From NCBI GenBank assembly GCA_002471575.1, contig DKQG01000006.1, positions 3,234-11,768 on the forward strand: 8,535 nt of DNA, given 5' to 3'. Positions 1-5,028 of the stretch are shown in pieces; position 1 is the stretch's first letter; each line of letters opens with the position of its first letter. A program made the translations under genes and the position numbers. Source of the stretch: Alphaproteobacteria bacterium UBA7314. Its GTDB lineage: Bacteria > Pseudomonadota > Alphaproteobacteria > MPNO01 > UBA830. The notes under the pieces were generated by a model. It did no database searches and was not told the origin of the DNA. It saw only the letters and a list, made by a program, of their open reading frames with translations.

Positions 1-1
1 A

Positions 2-178
2 ATCGGTATTCGTCGCCGGATGGCGGGCCTGCGTCGGATGGATCTGAACCTTTGCCCTGGCATTTTTCAAATCTACGACGATCACCTCCGGTATAAGACG
101 TGCGGTATTGGTCATTTAATAGTTGAGGGCCATTATCTGTCGCGAAGTAACAAGACGGGCAAATCTGTAAGACTATAG
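2..178 (+). CDS. Possible 3' end of a gene entering from the left edge
   Basis: A frame is open from the left edge to a TAG at 176-178, giving 58 codons. The first internal ATG is at 20. The translation has a mixed, protein-like composition, for example GIFQIYDDHLRYKTCGIGHL followed by a basic C-terminus ending in KSVRL. I do not recognise it. A stop-free run of this length in one of six frames is not strong evidence, no ribosome binding site is evident before the ATG, and the true start may lie outside the window. It could be the tail of a real gene, a short gene starting at position 20, or chance. Confidence 0.22.
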   Translation: MGIRRRMAGLRRMDLNLCPGIFQIYDDHLRYKTCGIGHLIVEGHYLSRSNKTGKSVRL

Positions 179-439
179 TTTGCGAGCACCTAATAAGGCT
201 CGGCTATGACGTATTCGGGGCCCCAGCGGCGCAGGGTCTGATCGACGTTATAGCTGCTAGTGGCGCCAGAGAGGTCTGCTAATAGATGCGAAGAAAAACA
301 GCCGTCGGATGAACCCCGGGCGAAAAAAAACAAGCCCGCATTCATCGACCTCGAATGGCGGCGCAAAAGCGGTTAGTGGCGCAGTTTGTTGAGGTCGAAT
401 GAGAGAGCAGGGAGGTTTATGTCGTCCCACCAATTTACT
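179..439. other. Gap without a recognisable gene
   Basis: No convincing coding frame is visible on either strand. Two inverted repeats are present. CGGGC at 317-321 pairs with GCCCG at 334-338 around an A-rich loop. TCGACCTC at 345-352 pairs with GAGGTCGA at 391-398 across 38 bases. Neither is followed by a T-run in a way that would make a standard intrinsic terminator. I can assign no function. Confidence 0.4.
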
Positions 440-473
440 AAAAAGGCCGCCTCTTGCAGAGGAGCAGGCGACC
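440..473 (-). terminator. Intrinsic terminator of the DUF3303 gene
   Basis: Read on the minus strand, an outer stem GGTCG/CGGCC (one G-U pair) encloses a perfect inner stem CCTCT-gca-AGAGG, with unpaired bases on one side. The stem is followed directly by TTTTT (plus-strand A-run 440-444). It starts about 37 bases after the stop of the minus-strand DUF3303 gene, which fits a rho-independent terminator for that gene and supports the gene being real. Confidence 0.6.
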
Positions 474-509
474 CTTAGTTGAAATATAAACGTCGATGTC
501 CTCTACAAA

Positions 510-791
510 TTACGCGAATTCAGCTCGTGACCCGAGGACTCCTGCTACGCTCTCATCATCCATAATTAGGGTGATTTCCATTTTAATTAGATCAGTCCAG
601 TCTAACGACCAGTTATGCAGCGCTTGGGCATCGTCAGTCTCGCAAATGGCGAAGCCTCCCGTGCCATCAACATTATGGTATCGAGAGAGCATAGCTATTC
701 CGTCGGGTGGCATGCCGCCCGTTTCCATAAATCTTTTAATGGTTGTATTTCGCATTTCAGGGCAGTGGGTCCAGGCAAGCTTAGAGAGCAT
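510..791 (-). CDS. DUF3303-family small protein
   Basis: This 93-residue protein matches my recollection of the DUF3303 family, whose biochemical role is unknown to me. The family hallmarks are visible in order. They are an N-terminal hydrophobic strand ending in WT and followed by PE (residues 7-12), then RFMETGGMPPDGI at 20-32, a histidine in RYHN at 37-40, GTGGFAICETDD at 43-54, and WTDLI at 65-69 followed by a strand and DDE near the C-terminus. The length is typical for a single-domain member. The start is the ATG at 791; a TTG codon just before it is less likely. The ribosome binding site is weak (AGAAAG). The protein is probably cytoplasmic, with no signal peptide or membrane segment. 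It stands alone with its own terminator at 440-473, and the upstream region carries a 22-bp tandem repeat that might regulate it. The long plus-strand frame over it appears to be a shadow. Confidence 0.8.
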   Translation of the reverse strand: MLSKLAWTHCPEMRNTTIKRFMETGGMPPDGIAMLSRYHNVDGTGGFAICETDDAQALHNWSLDWTDLIKMEITLIMDDESVAGVLGSRAEFA

Positions 792-880
792 CAAAATCGC
801 TTTCTACTGTATGTATTTCGACCGTAGCAAACGACATTTTACTATGAACGCACTTAAAAAAAGTCCATGTGCGAAAATTT

Positions 881-924
881 TCCATGTCGATACAGAGAGT
901 ATTCCATGTCGATATAGAGAGTGG
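881..924. repeat. Tandem direct repeat, two 22-bp units
   Basis: TCCATGTCGATA begins at 881 and again at 903. The first 20 bases of the two units differ at one position (C versus T at unit position 13). A partial third match, TCCATGT, begins at 864, next to the palindrome GAAAATTTTC. The spacing is about two helical turns. The repeat lies about 90 bases upstream of the DUF3303 start, so it may be a paired operator. It may instead be an iteron or an end remnant of an insertion sequence, since some IS21-type ends carry short repeats. The sequence alone does not decide. Confidence 0.8.
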
Positions 925-971
925 TGAGTTTATATCTTCCCGTCGATCGGCAAAAACGTTCCAGATTGAAA

Positions 972-996
972 TGACGCACTATGACGTCCAGTGACG
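972..996. repeat. Three helically phased TGACG repeats
   Basis: TGACG occurs at 972, 982 and 992, so three copies lie on the same face of the helix at exact 10-bp spacing. Such phasing is typical of cooperative protein binding sites. No start codon of a convincing gene lies close by. The nearest gene that could use it is DUF3303, about 180 bases away on the minus strand. Confidence 0.5.
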
Positions 997-1071
997 TTTC
1001 AAAGTGCGACGGAATAGGCATAAGTAAAAATAGGCTAAATTTTTTTAACGCCCCAAGGCACTATGCCTTCC

Positions 1072-1107
1072 ATAAATCAATAACTTACAGAAAAAGGGAC
1101 ACCAATC
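1072..1107 (+). repeat. Dispersed 36-bp repeat, copy 1
   Basis: This 36-base stretch matches 3103-3138 at 29 of 36 positions in the same orientation and without gaps. The shared core is CAATAACTT, followed by CAGA, AAAG, GACA and AATC separated by single or double mismatches. The two copies bracket psiE and the two small genes 2246-2527 and 2557-2727, about 2.03 kb apart. Confidence 0.65.
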
Positions 1108-1266
1108 CCACATGCCCGCATACGCCGGTGTCATGCCGCACGGACTAGTTTAGCCTCGTACAGGACACCAGAAAGCTCACAGTAAAGGTAAGGTCAGGTC
1201 GCTCGATTTTTAACGGCAACGCAAAAGTTTTCGGGGGCTCGGATAGCCCACGTTGATATACCTAGT

Positions 1267-1316
1267 AAAAAAATGCTCATATTATCCGCCAATTGGTCGG
1301 CGCCAGCGCTTTGAGC
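1267..1316 (-). terminator. Candidate terminator downstream of psiE
   Basis: On the minus strand an outer stem GCTCA/TGAGC (plus-strand positions 1312-1316 and 1275-1279) encloses further self-complementary sequence, including CCAATTGG and GGCGCC. It is followed by a run of seven T residues (plus-strand A-run 1267-1273). It begins a few bases after the psiE stop at 1323. The stem is not compact, so the call is tentative. Confidence 0.4.
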
Positions 1317-1322
1317 GTGCGA

Positions 1323-1808
1323 TCACTCGTTGTCAGTACCGCCGGCACCTGCTTTTTTAACGGCAGCCTCTCTGAGAGACTTTTTTTCAAGGCTAAGTTT
1401 GTCTTTCAAACTCATAAGGTAGGCAGCACCTGCCAATATTAGAACCGCTCCTGCTGCCGCGACAACCATAATCGGTTCAGACTCTTTTCCCTGACCGATT
1501 ATCGTTCTGCAAAGTGCGGTGATAGCTATGATTATCGGTAACGTGACAGGTATTCGCCTGCTTGCGTAAAAGGCGCCCACCATCCCAATAATCTCGGCAT
1601 AGATGAAAAACAAAAAGAGGTCAGACAAACCAATAGTCTGCGATAACCATAGCGCTTTTAAATCCAAGCCTGCTGCAACCATCGTGATCGCTCCAATGAT
1701 AGCGAGCAGTAGTTTCTCGCTAACAATTGTGGTCCAATGGAGCCCATTATTGACATTTACATCATCCCCTAAGAGCGCTTTAACAAGCGTTATTTTCTGC
1801 GTTTTCAT
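1323..1808 (-). CDS. psiE: PsiE-family (phosphate-starvation-inducible) membrane protein
   Basis: This 161-residue inner-membrane protein has four predicted transmembrane helices, at roughly residues 31-48, 60-80, 87-105 and 113-133. A charged cytoplasmic tail rich in Lys and Glu follows and ends in GGTDNE. The signature region FFIYAEIIGMVGAFYASRRI (67-86), followed by PVTLPIIIAITALCR, matches the PsiE family (E. coli PsiE is about 136 residues). Family members are named for induction under phosphate starvation, and their molecular function is not known. The ATG at 1808 has a GGTGA ribosome binding site 7 bases upstream. No convincing Pho box is seen upstream, so phosphate control is not shown here. 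The gene is single, with large gaps on both sides. The C-terminal tail is longer than in E. coli PsiE. The symbol denotes the family, not proven orthology. Confidence 0.88.
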   Translation of the reverse strand: MKTQKITLVKALLGDDVNVNNGLHWTTIVSEKLLLAIIGAITMVAAGLDLKALWLSQTIGLSDLFLFFIYAEIIGMVGAFYASRRIPVTLPIIIAITALCRTIIGQGKESEPIMVVAAAGAVLILAGAAYLMSLKDKLSLEKKSLREAAVKKAGAGGTDNE

Positions 1809-2245
1809 GTCATATTCACCAAATATTGGGTTCTACGTCGATTTTGTCTGTATAGATTTTGTTTTGGCTCATTGGACTCAGGGCCCAGTCACTCCGGTCG
1901 ATAAAAGTGTCTCAGCTAATTGTTAGCGTGTGCCTCGCGGTTCTCCGACAAATACCGCTAATCGCCAAAGCCCGGTTAGGCCGGCATTTCCCGAGTGGAA
2001 GCGATAGAGTGATCTATGTTTTTTTTGAGGTGTCTTGCTCGGCTATTTTTTGCGTTTCGTGGACACGCAACTCATTTCCTGCGAAGACACAGACAAGTCA
2101 AAAATATCTCCGATGGGATTTTTGCGCGCGTAATCTGCATGGGCCTGAACTTTGCCGGTGACCTAATAAGACCCGTTGCCTCGCCCCTAAAGTGCTCCAC
2201 CAGGACCCAGACAGCAGAAGTTTTCGTATGACTGTGGCGTCAGGC
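1809..2245. other. Gap without a recognisable gene
   Basis: This 437-base interval upstream of psiE shows no frame that reads like a protein. It includes the inverted repeat GCTAA-ttg-TTAGC (1915-1927) and a hairpin TTGCGT (2050-2055)/ACGCAA (2065-2070) next to a T-run. The promoter of psiE should lie near 1815-1870, but I cannot pick a confident -35/-10 pair. Short frames on both strands look like chance openings. Confidence 0.45.
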
Positions 2246-2527
2246 TTAGGGCTTGCAGAAGGCTGAATAGATCGCAGCAAAATCAGCTAGCTCTTTTCTC
2301 AGAGTGTTAAGCTGTTTAACGATTGCGAGCTTTTCTCGTTCGTCTCGTCCCACTCCTGACACAAATCGTTTCATAATCACTTGATACGATACCTGGCCGG
2401 TAATTGCGTTGGTTGCAACCGAAGCGCACTGTTCTTCGGTGAACAACGGCTTTCCCGAAGATGCTGAGATAGGATCGCTCGGAAGCAGAATGGACGCACC
2501 AACCGCCGCGGCTAATAAAAATCTCAT
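2246..2527 (-). CDS. Small secreted protein of unknown function
   Basis: This 93-residue protein has an N-terminal signal peptide: MRFLLAAAVGASILL, then a polar stretch and a likely cleavage site near residues 20-23 (ISAS). The mature part is about 70 residues, largely helical, with exactly two cysteines, at 34 and 91. This suggests one disulfide bond and a periplasmic location. No catalytic motif is recognisable. The start ATG at 2527 has a strong ribosome binding site, AGGGGG, 7 bases upstream, which supports this as a real gene. It lies 29 bases downstream of the stop of the small membrane-protein gene on the same strand, so the two may share a transcript. I do not recognise the family. 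Confidence 0.62.
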   Translation of the reverse strand: MRFLLAAAVGASILLPSDPISASSGKPLFTEEQCASVATNAITGQVSYQVIMKRFVSGVGRDEREKLAIVKQLNTLRKELADFAAIYSAFCKP

Positions 2528-2556
2528 AGTAATACCCCCTATTTAATTTCAGACTA

Positions 2557-2727
2557 TTATCTCCGCCTTAGCCAATTTTTAATCCGGAACCGGCATTTGT
2601 TTGGCTGAGTTAATCGACGGCGGAGGCGAATTACCCAAACGATTAGGCCGAACGTAATAAGCGGATGAATAACTACGAAAAACCATACGTTCAGCTCTTC
2701 GCAGGTAATGCCCGTCCAATTGGCCAT
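2557..2727 (-). CDS. Small single-pass membrane protein, unknown function
   Basis: From the ATG at 2727 the product is 56 residues. It has a short acidic N-terminus with Cys9, one transmembrane helix at about 13-33 (VWFFVVIHPLITFGLIVWVI), and a strongly basic tail (RLRRRL and ending in NWLRRR). The positive-inside rule places the tail in the cytoplasm. The start is uncertain. AGGAA sits directly before the ATG, which is too close. A TTG at 2757 would give 66 residues, with GAGGAG about 14 bases upstream, which is rather far. It lies just upstream of the secreted protein 2246-2527 and may be co-transcribed with it. I do not recognise the family. Confidence 0.48.
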   Translation of the reverse strand: MANWTGITCEELNVWFFVVIHPLITFGLIVWVIRLRRRLTQPNKCRFRIKNWLRRR

Positions 2728-2757
2728 TTCCTGAAGCAACTCTACGCAACACCACAA

Positions 2758-3199
2758 GTGGGATTTTAAAACTCCTCGTACATCGGCTCACGCCCGACAA
2801 TCGATCCGCGATAACGTTGTCACGACTGATATCTGTCTGTCTACCACTGGCAGCAACGTATTCCGGACCCCGGGTCTATCCACTCGAGACCGTTAACCCT
2901 CCCATGGCTAAACGAGTACGCGAATGCTTGGATTACGGGGTTTGGTACCCGGGAGGTGTAAATGGTCCTTTCGATCGATTGAATAGGGTACACAGCTGTT
3001 CGACGCTTTATGAGCCTGTATTACACTCTTTGTGCGCCCTGAATTTACTAAACCGTTGATTTTTATAGACTACCATCCTCACCCCTCAGCACAACTCAAA
3101 CAAGAAACCAATAACTTTCAGATAAAGAGACAAGAATCGCGTGTCCCGATTTGTGTCTTATAGTTTGCAGGGAAACGTAACCGACTCCAGGCTTCACTC
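2758..3199. other. Gap with a dense cluster of 6-bp palindromes
   Basis: No convincing gene is visible. The stretch 2764-2999 holds fourteen perfect palindromes of 6 bp or more, including TTTTAAAA, ATCGAT, AACGTT, GATATC, TCCGGA, CCCGGG (twice), CTCGAG, GTTAAC, CCATGG, GGTACC, TCGATCGA and ACAGCTGT. About four would be expected by chance. One copy of the dispersed 36-bp repeat lies at 3103-3138. An 80-codon plus-strand frame at 2817-3059 does not read like a protein. Confidence 0.5.
3103..3138 (+). repeat. Dispersed 36-bp repeat, copy 2
   Basis: This is the second copy of the repeat at 1072-1107, in the same orientation, 29 of 36 positions identical without gaps. It lies about 60 bases downstream of the end of the broken minus-strand frame 3200-3616. 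The core CAATAACTT is intact in both copies. Similarity fades beyond AATC at the right-hand end. Confidence 0.65.
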
Positions 3200-3616
3200 T
3201 TACGTTGCACCATTGAATCCTCTGCCCGGCCTGCGGCAATGCTTGGGGCGACGCTGACAGGTACCGGAATATTCGCGAGGGCCGATGGGAAACGACCACG
3301 CCGTTAAAAAGGACGCCGGCGAAGTTTGGGCGCTCGGCGGATGGCCCTCTAAAATAAATTTGGCAAAGTCCAATTGTTTCCGGTCGGCGTAGATACAGCT
3401 ATGGAGCTTATCTATGGACGACTTTAAGGCATCGATCCCCAGCGAGGATACTGCTACTTCCCTGAGGGCCAAGACGTCGGGTGATTCCGACAGCGTACCG
3501 GAGAAAAAATCGTCAACAAGTGCAGCCAGGGAAGCGATAAAAGAGCGAGGATTAAAACCCGGTCGCGCAACGAAGCGTTGGACGTCCGCGTCGATGCGTT
3601 TGCGGCGTTTGCGTTC
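3200..3616 (-). pseudogene. Probable broken coding sequence without a usable start
   Basis: The minus-strand frame is open for 139 codons between a TAG at 3617-3619 and the TAA at 3200-3202, yet it contains no ATG. The only in-frame alternative start noted is a TTG at 3472. The part nearest the upstream stop reads like a real protein. A basic segment (RKRRKRIDADVQRF) is followed by helices including FIASLAALVDDFFSG, ALREVAVSSLGIDALK and a segment ending in DKLHSCIYADRKQLDFAKF. The last 30 codons look less protein-like, which suggests a second frame change. The neighbouring frame upstream of the stop contains WLMFVF, a possible end of a membrane helix, so a single frameshift near 3610-3620 could restore a longer protein. 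The helix ending in LYA-like residues faintly recalls BatD-type C-terminal domains, but this is weak. An overlapping plus-strand frame (3485-3751) is an alternative. Confidence 0.32.
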
Positions 3617-3619
3617 CTA

Positions 3620-4178
3620 AACACAAACATCAACCAGATCGCGACGCGGTTTGCGCGTGCCCTGACACCAAAACCAGGAACCGGGGCCGGAGGTCGAGGC
3701 CACCGTGCTGCAGCGTCCAGCACGTCGACGCCCCGGCAATGGGTTCGTTAACTCGTGGTGGGGTCAGCGTTTAACGACACGATTATTTACCTGCAACGCA
3801 TTCCTGAACTAGCCACCTCCTGAAACAGCCACGCATTTGCCGCTATCCGCGTCGCAAATAGCGATTTTTTGAATACCGCCCTGCGCTTCCGCCGGAACTG
3901 ACCCCTGCCCGAAATAGAACGCTGCCGCTATGGCGCCAGCTCACAAAACACTGCCTTTGGCATATCGAAATTCATCGATCTCTTCCGAGAGATTGAAAGA
4001 AACTCCTATTGGCTAATCTCTTCGACACGACGAGCGCGTGATTGGCGTCGGTTTGACCTTTCCCCGGCGATTTGATGAAGTTCTTCGTTGCTTCTCGCGG
4101 TCAGTCGACGATTGGGGTCGCCCCCGCGGGGCGCGCAGGATTGTTCTCCCGGATACATCACGGAGATGGGTTCAGCAT
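3620..4178. other. Gap with hairpins but no recognisable gene
   Basis: Apart from the tail of a plus-strand open frame ending at 3751, no convincing gene is seen. The interval contains a plus-strand terminator-like hairpin (3841-3870). A second hairpin, ATCTCT-tccg-AGAGAT, lies at 3978-3993 and extends to nine pairs at 3975-3996 with one G-U pair. Minus-strand and plus-strand frames between 4006 and 4338 have arginine-rich, low-quality translations and start inside or run through the terminator stem at 4184-4206, so I do not annotate them. Confidence 0.42.
3841..3870 (+). terminator. Plus-strand terminator-like hairpin
   Basis: CGCTAT (3841-3846) pairs with ATAGCG (3858-3863) around an 11-base loop and is followed by A and six T residues (3865-3870). 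This has the form of a rho-independent terminator on the plus strand, with a modest 6-bp stem. The only plus-strand frame that it could serve is the uncertain one ending at 3751. Confidence 0.42.
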
Positions 4179-4206
4179 AAAAAAACCCCGGCACAAAGCC
4201 GGGGTT
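4179..4206 (-). terminator. Strong minus-strand terminator with no visible gene
   Basis: A perfect 9-bp stem, AACCCCGGC (4184-4192) with GCCGGGGTT (4198-4206), has a 5-base loop. Read on the minus strand it is followed by seven T residues (plus-strand A-run 4179-4185, which overlaps the stem by two bases). This is the strongest intrinsic terminator in the window. On the plus strand it is followed by only two T residues, so its main direction is minus. No minus-strand gene is evident between it and position 4627. It may end an antisense or small RNA, or be left over from a lost gene. Confidence 0.75.
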
Positions 4207-4220
4207 AAGTCGGGAACCAA

Positions 4221-4246
4221 TGTCAGGCTCCTGTCAGGGAGGTCCA
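4221..4246 (+). promoter_or_regulatory. Leader with TGTCA direct repeats and strong ribosome binding site
   Basis: AGGGAGGT lies 3 bases before the ATG at 4247, a strong Shine-Dalgarno that fixes this start. TGTCAGG occurs at 4221 and again at 4232, an 11-bp period like that of PhoB-type half-sites (TGTCA core). The second copy overlaps the ribosome binding site. CTCC (4228-4231) can also pair with GGAG (4238-4241), which could partly mask the ribosome binding site. Both regulatory readings are inference. Confidence 0.4.
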
Positions 4247-4477
4247 ATGAAGGGGCTCATTGGAGCTACAAATTTAGATACGGCTCGATGGGCGATTCGG
4301 ATCATAGACCGAGCGATCTACCCTCAGATCGTTGTTAGCTTCGCGGGGTTAGAGATAACGCCCGGCGCCGCTATGGCTGTGACCGAGCAATCGTTGAAGG
4401 TTCAGGCGGACCTAATATCCGAGCTCGAAGCGCGGTTACGCCCGTTAGATCGCCGCACTGAGAAACTAGCTAACTAA
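4247..4477 (+). CDS. Small soluble protein of unknown function
   Basis: The product has 76 residues. The start ATG at 4247 is supported by AGGGAGGT just upstream. The N-terminal half is moderately hydrophobic and mixed (MKGLIGATNLDTARWAIRII, then a strand-like YPQIVVSFAGLEI at 25-37). The C-terminal part, about 44-73, is a charged amphipathic helix rich in Glu, Leu and Arg, possibly a coiled coil or dimerisation helix. There is no signal peptide, clear membrane helix or cysteine. A stem-loop terminator follows right after the stop, so the gene looks like a self-contained transcription unit. I do not recognise the family. The strong minus-strand terminator at 4179-4206 lies 40 bases upstream, so a transcript starting further upstream would carry that hairpin in its leader. 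Confidence 0.62.
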   Translation: MKGLIGATNLDTARWAIRIIDRAIYPQIVVSFAGLEITPGAAMAVTEQSLKVQADLISELEARLRPLDRRTEKLAN

Positions 4478-4478
4478 T

Positions 4479-4509
4479 TCGAGAAGCAAGCGCAACTTGT
4501 CTCGATTTT
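4479..4509 (+). terminator. Intrinsic terminator of the 76-residue gene
   Basis: TCGAGA (4479-4484) pairs with TCTCGA (4500-4505). After a 2-base bulge, CAAG (4487-4490) pairs with CTTG (4496-4499) around a 5-base loop. TTTT follows at 4506-4509. The structure begins one base after the stop codon of the 76-residue gene, which supports that gene as real and separately transcribed. Confidence 0.68.
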
Positions 4510-4566
4510 ATCCGGCACCCTCGACCTTAAATCTTGTCTGGAGGGATGCGGCCTGACATGGTGTAT

Positions 4567-4598
4567 TTGCTGTTATAACGAATCAGATGTTATAACAT
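4567..4598 (+). promoter_or_regulatory. Promoter of merC-like gene with two Fur/Zur-like palindromes
   Basis: A candidate -35 TTGCTG (4567-4572) and -10 TATAAC (4591-4596) are separated by 18 bases. Two copies of the palindrome GTTATAAC lie at 4572-4579 and 4589-4596, 17 bp apart. The second extends to a perfect 12-bp palindrome, ATGTTATAACAT (4587-4598), that covers the -10 box. AT-rich palindromes with a TGTTATAACA core are typical, from memory, of Zur operators in Alphaproteobacteria. Binding at the -10 box would repress transcription. The regulator is inferred and not proven. Confidence 0.55.
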
Positions 4599-4626
4599 TG
4601 CAAAATGCCATTAACGGAATAATTTG

Positions 4627-5028
4627 ATGAAAATTTTGACCAATACCGGACCTCTGCTCGACCGGATAGCAATCTCTGCGTCCGGGATATGCGCTCTTCA
4701 CTGTCTGTGCCTGCCGCTTATCCTGTCGACCCTGCCGGCCTTGGGCGCTACCTTCTTCGGGCAGGAATCGTTCCATGTTGTCTTGCTTTGGTTGGTTATT
4801 CCTTTGAGTGTTGTCGCCCTTACGATGGGGTGCCGAACGCACAAGAACTGGGTGGTCGGCGTGCTGGGTTTGGTCGGACTAGCGTTACTGGTCATCGCCG
4901 CGGTTTTCGGGCACGACTTTTTGGGGGAAACGGGCGAGCGTTTTGCCACGCTCGCTGGAGCATTCTTCATAGGCGTGGGTCACTACCGGAACTACACACT
5001 TTGCCGGCGCGCAGAGTGTGCGGAATAG
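4627..5028 (+). CDS. MerC-domain inner-membrane protein
   Basis: This 133-residue protein belongs to the MerC family, small inner-membrane proteins first known from mercury uptake. Four membrane helices are visible, at about 11-36, 51-70, 76-95 and 106-121. The first carries the family motif CALHCLCLP (Cys22, Cys26, Cys28). Further cysteines lie at 69, 126 and 131, the last two in the C-terminal tail. ATG at 4627 is chosen over the adjacent TTG at 4624; GGAA lies about 8 bases upstream. No other mer genes are present, so this is a stand-alone MerC-like protein and a mercury role should not be assumed. The two palindromes over its promoter suggest control by a metal-responsive Fur-family repressor such as Zur, which would fit a metal transport or homeostasis role. 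It converges on the MaoC operon. Confidence 0.9.
   Translation: MKILTNTGPLLDRIAISASGICALHCLCLPLILSTLPALGATFFGQESFHVVLLWLVIPLSVVALTMGCRTHKNWVVGVLGLVGLALLVIAAVFGHDFLGETGERFATLAGAFFIGVGHYRNYTLCRRAECAE

Larger units (their letters stand above)
792..1266. other. Gene-free, repeat-rich interval
   Basis: No convincing gene is seen. The interval contains a 10-bp palindrome GAAAATTTTC (873-882), a tandem 22-bp repeat (881-924), three TGACG copies at exact 10-bp spacing (972-996), an inverted repeat AAGGCA-cta-TGCCTT (1055-1069), one copy of a dispersed 36-bp repeat (1072-1107), and GACACC (1098-1103) paired with GGTGTC (1127-1132). It lies upstream of the minus-strand DUF3303 gene and downstream of psiE. 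The first elements could be control sites for DUF3303, and the others look like remnants of mobile or repetitive DNA. Confidence 0.5.

Noticed and set aside
130..190. A third copy of the dispersed repeat family, based on ATAGTTTGC at 175-183 and at 3161-3169 and a nearby ACAAGA
   Set aside because: The exact match is only nine bases, which is expected many times by chance in a window of this size, and the rest aligns only with several gaps.
496..927. A 143-codon plus-strand frame
   Set aside because: It lies over the DUF3303 gene on the other strand, which has clear family motifs, and its own translation is Ser- and Ile-rich without a domain.
1055..1069. The inverted repeat AAGGCA-cta-TGCCTT as a terminator
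   Set aside because: The T-run lies before and not after the hairpin on the plus strand, and on the minus strand A residues follow it. It is at most a short protein binding palindrome.
510..3140. A chromosomal integron cassette array, suggested by single small genes of the same orientation separated by non-coding DNA
   Set aside because: I found no paired attC core sites (RYYYAAC with GTTRRRY) at the gene boundaries and no integrase gene. The gaps are also longer than usual for cassettes.
4006..4194. A 62-codon minus-strand frame starting inside the strong hairpin
   Set aside because: Its start codon and first residues come from the terminator stem and T-run, no ribosome binding site fits, and the translation is Arg-rich without a recognisable pattern.
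4490..4515. An inverted copy of the dispersed repeat, from CTTGTCTC followed by TTTTATC
   Set aside because: The match needs a 3-base gap and rests on one 8-mer. The sequence is better explained as part of the terminator stem at 4479-4509.
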